64,000 nucleotides of DNA from NCBI GenBank assembly GCA_027625915.1, contig JANTQA010000040.1, positions 434,001 to 498,000 of the forward strand, read 5' to 3'. This document shows, in pieces, positions 58,171 through 64,000 of the stretch. How positions within the stretch are numbered: position 1 is the stretch's first letter; each line of letters begins with the position of its first letter. A program made the translations under genes and the position numbers. This stretch comes from Anaeramoeba flamelloides. Its lineage: Eukaryota; Metamonada; Anaeramoebidae. The notes under the pieces are model-generated. The model was not told where the DNA came from. It saw only the letters and a program-made list of their open reading frames with translations, and did no database searches.

Positions 58171-61100
58171 AGAGAAAGTATCAACGGAGAAAATTTGAGA
58201 AAAGAAGAGATCATGGAAAAACCACACCAACTACATATATATTCAATACAAGACATAAAAGAACACCACGATAGAAGATTAAATCTGGAAAGTTAAACAA
58301 TACTATTATTTTCCAATTAAAAAATGAAAATTTTTATTTCAATTCTCCAAAATATTTTTCTATGAATAATTCGTTGAAAACCCCTAAAATATTTAACTAA
58401 TCATTTAGAAATGATATTTTTAGACATTTTATTAAACTACCTTAGTGAACTCAAAGGCACAATTTTTACCCAATTAATTTGATTGTAACAATTATAATTA
58501 ATATTCATTTTGGAAATTGAAAAAAAAAAATTCCTTTATTAATTAGATAATAACAGTATATCTTAAAATTACTAATCCCCAAACAATTCAAGTGGAATAC
58601 AATTACAAACGAATGAACAATAATCAACAAATCTATTTAAACAAAGTCATTTTTTCAAACGGGTTATATATTAGACATGCAAATCGAAAAAATGGTGTAG
58701 GTTCCAAAATATAAACATCACCTCGAAAAAAAAATTGTATTTTTCATTACTTTATTTGGTATGTAAAGGAAATGAAAAAAAAAAAAAAATTGGATTTTAA
58801 GATGAAAGTCAATGAAAATACAGATCACCTGTTAATTTAAACAAACACAAAAGAAATTGATACAATTGCAAAAAGAATATTTTGTACCCAATACGACTAG
58901 AATTTCAAGAAAGAAAAAAAAAAAAAAATACAAAATCCAAATGCTGAGGATTATATATTCACATAAATATATCACAATTACAACAACTTGCAACTTTTTT
59001 CTAGTCTATTTTTAAATTCTTTACATTTTTATTTCTATTTTTTTTTTTTTTTATATTCTTTGATTGTTTTTATTACTGACACTTCCCTTTATTTCAACTT
59101 TATTTCATTTTTATTATCACAGCTTGATTAAGTATAGAATTGTTCCAATAACTGTGTTTGTCAACTCGTTAAAGTTAAAACTTTGTATTTAAACAATTAA
59201 ATTTGACCCTTTAACAGATTTAATATTTTTTAAAACTAAATCCTTAATAGCAACCAAATAAAATAGTAAAAAAAAAAAAAGATCTGAAAAAAACATTTTT
59301 CTTGTTTAATTTTAAAAATTATTTGGGTTAATAATATTTTCAAAGATTCAGTAGTAACTATTCTTTCTCAGCTATTTACATCTTTTTTGAAACTTATTTA
59401 CTGATATTTGTTATAAAACTTTGTTTTTGATTTATTTTAATAGTCTTAAAAAAAGAAAAAAAAAATAATCGAAATATATATTAAATATACAAACAAAAGT
59501 ATTAAAAACAATTAATAACTTAGTGTGGATTCAAAACGACAATACATTGATTGCTTTGTTAATATACTATTTATTCCCAAAAAAAATAATATTGGTATTT
59601 AATTACCAAAAATTTCTTGGGTTATATTAATGTTTTTGATCTCAAATAAAAAAATTCCTTTTCTCATTTTTTTTTCTATAATTCATAAAATATCATTTTA
59701 AAGAAGAAAGAAAGGAAAAGTTAGTGGCTGGATGGTAAAGAAAATAGAAATAAAACAAAAAAAGAAAAATAATCAATGATTAATTGAAATACTAAATTGA
59801 GGTATGGAGATAAAATAAAAAAAAAAAAAGAAAATAAATTTTATTCTAATCAAAATACATCTAAAAATGAATTGGATTTTTATTTGACTTGAAAAAAGGG
59901 AAATAATATTTTCTAACAATGTATATGCGTTAAAAAATGGTTGAACAAATTTCAAGTATTTATTCTCATTTCAAATTTTGAAAAAAAAAGAAACATCTTA
60001 TATAGTAGTTCTAGAGTAAAATCTTCTTTTATGAAGACTTTTTCTTGTGAGTATAAAAAAATTAATAATATTTATGCTAATATTAATGAGGGATTCTTAA
60101 GGGTGACAGGGTAATAATTACAATAACTATAATTGGGGGATATACCATTTATTAAAAAAAAAAAAAAATTTTCTTACTCTCAAGTTTTAATTCTCCAAAA
60201 AAATTTGTAAAAAAAAAAAAAATAAAAAAACTATATTTTACAACGACACACAATTTAAATTTCAGAGAAAATAATATTAAAAAAAAAATAACAAAATTAA
60301 AATCAATTTTGCCAAATTTAATTAATTTTTCATTTATTATTAATTTTTTTTTTTTTGAGATCTAAGAATAAATACTCCACATTTTATATTTTCAGATTTT
60401 ATTTAAAATATATTTAGTAATTATCTGAAAATAATTTAACAAAAAAATTTTTTTTTCCATATCTAAATATTCTAGAGATCTCAAAAACAAATAAATTATA
60501 ATTATTTTTTTTTTATAAAATTCAATTTTTAAAAAGAAAATTTCAGATTTCATTGATGTTTCTTATATAAAATTTTCTTGAATTAGATCATATGATTTAA
60601 ATAGTAATTCATTTTATTTGAGAAATAATATTCAATATTATCAACCAAATTTTATGTTAATTAAATTCTTTTTTTTTTTTTTTGAACTTTCCTGAAATGT
60701 TTCGAATAACATATCAACTATTAATAAAACAATAAACAAGTTTTTATTTTTATCTTACAAAAGTATTAAAAATATTTTCTAAATAATTGTTTTGAATTTT
60801 TATAAATAAAAATATATCATTTTTTTAACTTTTAAAAGATTTATTTAAAACTTTTTGTAAAATATTTACTCAACTTTAACTCAGCAATGTAACAAAAAAT
60901 ATATCTGGATAATAAAATCAAAATTAACTTTTTTCTATTACCTTTCCAATCTTTAAAATTTATTATTTTGTAAAATTTAAAATATCCTTGAATTTATAAT
61001 AATTATTCTTTTCAGAGTTTAAAAGAGCAATTTATCATTTTTATTTAAATCCCAAATCAATTTTTATAAGAATATGTAATATTTTGGAATTGCAAGATTC

Positions 61101-62091
61101 TATTAGATAAGATTTAAATTACAAACCATGATATTGGTCTCCATACTGGTGTTAAAAAATAATTTCAATCTAAATACTTAATAATTTTTCAAGTAATTTT
61201 AATACGATTTTGAATTAGAAAAATAATAATTTGATCAACAAAGATCTTTAAGTAAACAATTAATTTTGAAAAAATAAATCAAAAAATTGAAATTAATCCA
61301 ATGATCAGATCAAAATATAATTTTCTTTTGGTTTTCGATTTAGTTGATGGGTTGGCTGAACCTTTACATATACAATACTTTTCAATTCAGGAGTAATCAT
61401 TGAATCTTAACTTACTATTGTGTTATATTCAACTACCAATAAAAATATTCAATATAATGAAAATCATTAAACAAATGATATCTAAATTTTTAATTCTATT
61501 AAGGTTAAGTCATTTTCTGGACCTAACCATTAGTTAAAAACTTTTGTTTAAATTCAAAATATTTCACAAAAAGATTTTGCATTAAATGATAAATCTTAAG
61601 ATTGTTTACCTTCTCTCTCTTTGATCTACTATATGCTATTCCTTTTTAACCTTTAGGATAAGTTTAATAAGAGTAAGATCGTGATACCAGAAGTCAACAC
61701 TTTCACTTTTTTCTTCATTATCAATTAGATTAGAAAACTGTATTGTTTATTTGTTAGGGCTATAAGCTTGATATTTACTATTTAAAAGTGCCTTCTTAAG
61801 AACAATTTATTGCATTTTATTTTCAATAAAGTACAAATGGCAACATAGAATGTTGGGATAACAATAAAAGATAAACCATTTAACACATAACGTAAGAGTA
61901 GATTAAGACAATTCATTGTAAAATTTTACTGTGGTATTTTTATTTTACTGCTCTAAAAAAATGTAATCAATTATTTTTTAATATTTACTTTAAATACTAA
62001 AATGCAACGAGACACAGTGAAAGTAAAAAACGCTGGTTTCTGATCTTCTTGGGAAATTGGATAAAAAGTGAAAATTTTGACTTTATAGTGG

Positions 62092-63097
62092 TTACTCCCT
62101 TAAGTCTTCATTTTTTTCCTTTTTTAAAAGACCACCATTCATAAACAGTATCCTATCCAAGATTAATTTTAGCATGGGGATAATTTGGCGAATTTTATCA
62201 TGGTTCAAGAACATACTAATTTTTTGAATCGGTTTTAACAATTTGTAAGTTGCTGTTACATGGATTTGATGGTTTGGTGATTTACAATAAGTAAAAAAAT
62301 GGTTAAAGCCACCAATTTTTTGAAACAATCTCTTATTTTGGGTAAAATAATTTTCTGAAATTTTCTTGAATGGAAAATTCTTGTTGGACTTCATATTCAG
62401 TTCTTTTGATTTCAATCTTTCTAATTCCTTTCTCAACGAGGTGCCAAACAAACTTTGATGAAAATTTTCTTGTCTTGTTAAAATCCTCTTTTTTTCAAAA
62501 TTATTTAGCTGCCAAAAATCAAAAGATTTTTCTTTTTCAATTTTTTCTTGTTTATTGCTCTTTATGAAATTTGAAATGGAAGCAAATTTTGGTTAATTGA
62601 TGAGTAGTTCTTTTTTGTTTGTTTCTAATTGAGAGACACCTTCTTCTTTTATTGGCACATTTCCTCTAGCGCTTGTGGTGGCCGTTCTTCTCGTTGTAGT
62701 TGTGATCGTTGGAATTGTGGTTGAATTGTTTTGATTAATTTTTTTTATTGTTGTTGAGGTGATCGTTGTTGAGGTTGGTAAGTATTTGGAATAAAAAATG
62801 TACTTTACCAAAATTCTTAAGATTCTTGAAATGATATCTAATATTTCTGGACGTACTTCCTTTAGCTTGCGTGTAATTAATAATAATGTAAATTGGAAAT
62901 ATTGGTTAATTCTATCCCCATATTTAAGATCAAAATCTACCCGAAATAATAAAAAAAGCACTCCTTCATAGCTTGCCTATTTTAAAAAATAATATGCATT
63001 GTCTAGTTCTAGTGTGTTTTCTAAGAAAGACTCAATATCCCGTTCTAATTCAGCTCGGTGCTTTGTTTGGTTTGATCCTAATTTATTCAATTCTTAC
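62092..63097 (-). pseudogene. Broken fragment of a large helical-repeat gene
   Basis: One minus-strand frame reads as protein over most of 1 kb: RAELERDIESFLENTLELDN, a TAG (62977-62979), then ASYEGVLFLLFRVDFDLKYG and LKEVRPEILDIISRILRILV. A TTS-rich linker, a TAA (62593-62595) and KEKSFDFWQLNNFEKKR follow, then NKRLFQKIGGFNHFF and IPMLKLILDRILFMNGG. A further TAA ends the segment at about 63096. Leucine-rich helices around NKRLFQKIGGF resemble the armadillo-type regions of BEACH or similar giant proteins, which is a weak guess. Because neighbouring genes use TAA as a true stop, recoding is unlikely. Either this is a pseudogene or part of it is intron: 62977-63097 starts GTAAGAATT and ends AAAATAG, 121 nt, a normal intron size here. 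A GTAACC at about 62095 could be a further donor. Confidence 0.45.
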
Positions 63098-64000
63098 GAA
63101 GAGTAAGTAATTTGCAAAGAGAAATAATGAGTAAAAAATTCAAAAAGAAAACAAATTCTTGCTTTTAAAAAAGATGAAAGAGGAAGTAAAAATTCGAAAA
63201 TAGAGATCGTTCTTACCATTTTTAATATTTTTTGAAGATTTCAAACTATTGTTTTTCAGAACGAAGGATAAACTTTGGTTAATTATAAATAAAAAAATGA
63301 AAAACGAAGAGAATCTTCAATTTAAGTTTATCAAATTCAAAATTGAGAATACTAGGTTGTTGTTCTCCTTGTACAATTTAACTTTCCCGACGAATTGGAT
63401 TTAAAAGATAAGTGTGATAATATTTCTGTTGATTCTATCCTCTGTCCTTTCTGAAATTTTTCTTTCGATTTGAATTCTTAGTTTTTCTCGAAAATTTAGT
63501 GAATAAAAAAAAGAAAAGAATAAGAAATAAGAGAGAAAAAATAGTTTCTATCACAAAGAAAACCCTAGTTGTCTCAAAAAAAAGGAAAAAAGGTAAATGA
63601 AGTGATAATATTTCCCCATTCTTATTCAAACAATTGTAAAGTTTTAAACATCAAATTCTGATTTAAATGTTGAAAATGAACATAAAGAAATTCAAACAAC
63701 GATCCCACAAGAACCAATGTGACTCAAATTTTATCAAGAACAAGACTTTCATGTAATTTTTGATTCAAACCAAAGAGAAATCATTTTTTTTCGTTTTTAT
63801 TTTTATTGTTGTCTTTTAATTTTTAGCTTAGCTCAATCAATTCAGTCAAAACTAAATTAAGAAATCTTTACAAGCTATATCTAACCGATTTTAAAATGTA
63901 AGCCAGTTTCCTTTCTTTTTGTTATTTGAATACTTTCACACCCAAAATAAATTAATCTCTTTTCAACAATCTCGATTTACAGAAAAGTTTTATTTCAGAA
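63098..64000. other. Right end of window, no gene assigned
   Basis: Possible upstream exons of the broken minus-strand gene would lie here. One candidate, roughly 63098-63170 between two GTAAGA-type donors, encodes only a short hydrophobic peptide and does not join in phase, so I do not call it. The rest is AT-rich without motif. Confidence 0.35.

Larger units (their letters stand above)
55860..62091. other. Intergenic 5' of GDPD gene
   Basis: The GDPD promoter should lie just right of 55859, where the sequence is A/T-rich (TTTATTTATTTTTTTTG). Tandemly repeated sequence follows at 56640-57290 and 57325-57730, then a less AT-rich segment with a hairpin near 58.1 kb. From 58.5 kb on there is featureless AT-rich DNA. 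The frame at 57583-57825 lies in the tandem repeat and begins without ATG. Confidence 0.5.

Noticed and set aside
62092-62976. Stop-codon reassignment (TAA/TAG as glutamine)
   Set aside because: The multi-SH3, RhoGEF, BTB, scaffold and GDPD genes all end naturally at TAA after complete domains, so standard code is the simpler reading.
1-64000. CRISPR array, bacterial operon or prophage reading of the window
   Set aside because: No evenly spaced direct repeats, spliceosomal introns are present, and the genes are eukaryotic in domain content.

Overview
The window looks like nuclear DNA of an AT-rich, free-living amoeboid protist. It is very AT-rich by eye and carries long homopolymer A/T tracts. 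Its GT-AG introns come in two size classes (about 120-160 nt, and 0.7-4.4 kb). Its proteins are full of K/N/E/Q low-complexity runs. All five well-supported genes with recognisable or spliced structure end in TAA and read cleanly in the standard code. The gene content is signalling and cytoskeletal: multi-SH3, RhoGEF-PH-FYVE, BTB, an ARM-like scaffold, and a CBM20-GDPD enzyme. This style fits Anaeramoeba (Metamonada) better than Dictyostelium, whose intergenic spaces are short, but I cannot run a search and the genus is an inference.

Layout: 1-2.1 kb is non-coding with a small palindromic MITE. 2.13-3.24 kb holds a K/N-rich hypothetical gene (+). 3.2-10.1 kb is non-coding, with a second MITE that was itself hit by a decayed LINE (6.9-7.8 kb) and a dispersed repeat (8.2-9.1 kb). 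10.13-16.25 kb is a single-exon gene for a 2041-residue protein: a charged repeat sea followed by five C-terminal SH3 domains. 16.3-20.3 kb is non-coding with two older repeats. 20.35-27.14 kb is a four-exon RhoGEF-PH-FYVE (FGD-like) gene that I joined from separate open frames; its third intron is 4.4 kb and hosts a transposon with ATCGCGAT-type subterminal repeats. 27.1-30.8 kb is non-coding with the inverted partner of the 8.2-kb repeat, itself carrying a TTAA-flanked MITE. 30.83-32.33 kb is an intact BTB gene with a bacterial-looking GATase-like tail. 32.3-37.7 kb is non-coding with a diverged direct repeat. 37.72-47.37 kb is a seven-exon gene for a 1319-residue scaffold-like protein. 47.4-53.4 kb is non-coding with microsatellites, MITE copies and a second LINE relic. 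53.43-55.86 kb (-) is a GPCPD1/GDE5-like glycerophosphodiesterase. 55.9-62.1 kb is non-coding with degenerate tandem repeats. 62.1-63.1 kb (-) is a probably broken fragment of a large helical-repeat gene.

The genes are separately transcribed, with no operon logic. Three of them (multi-SH3, FGD-like RhoGEF and the possible ScaA-like scaffold) would fit actin, Rho or Ras signalling at membranes, but nothing in the sequence shows that they act together. The richest signal in the non-coding part is a set of small transposable elements whose insertion history can be read from paired filled and empty copies inside this one window. No tRNA, rRNA, CRISPR array or viral element was recognised.
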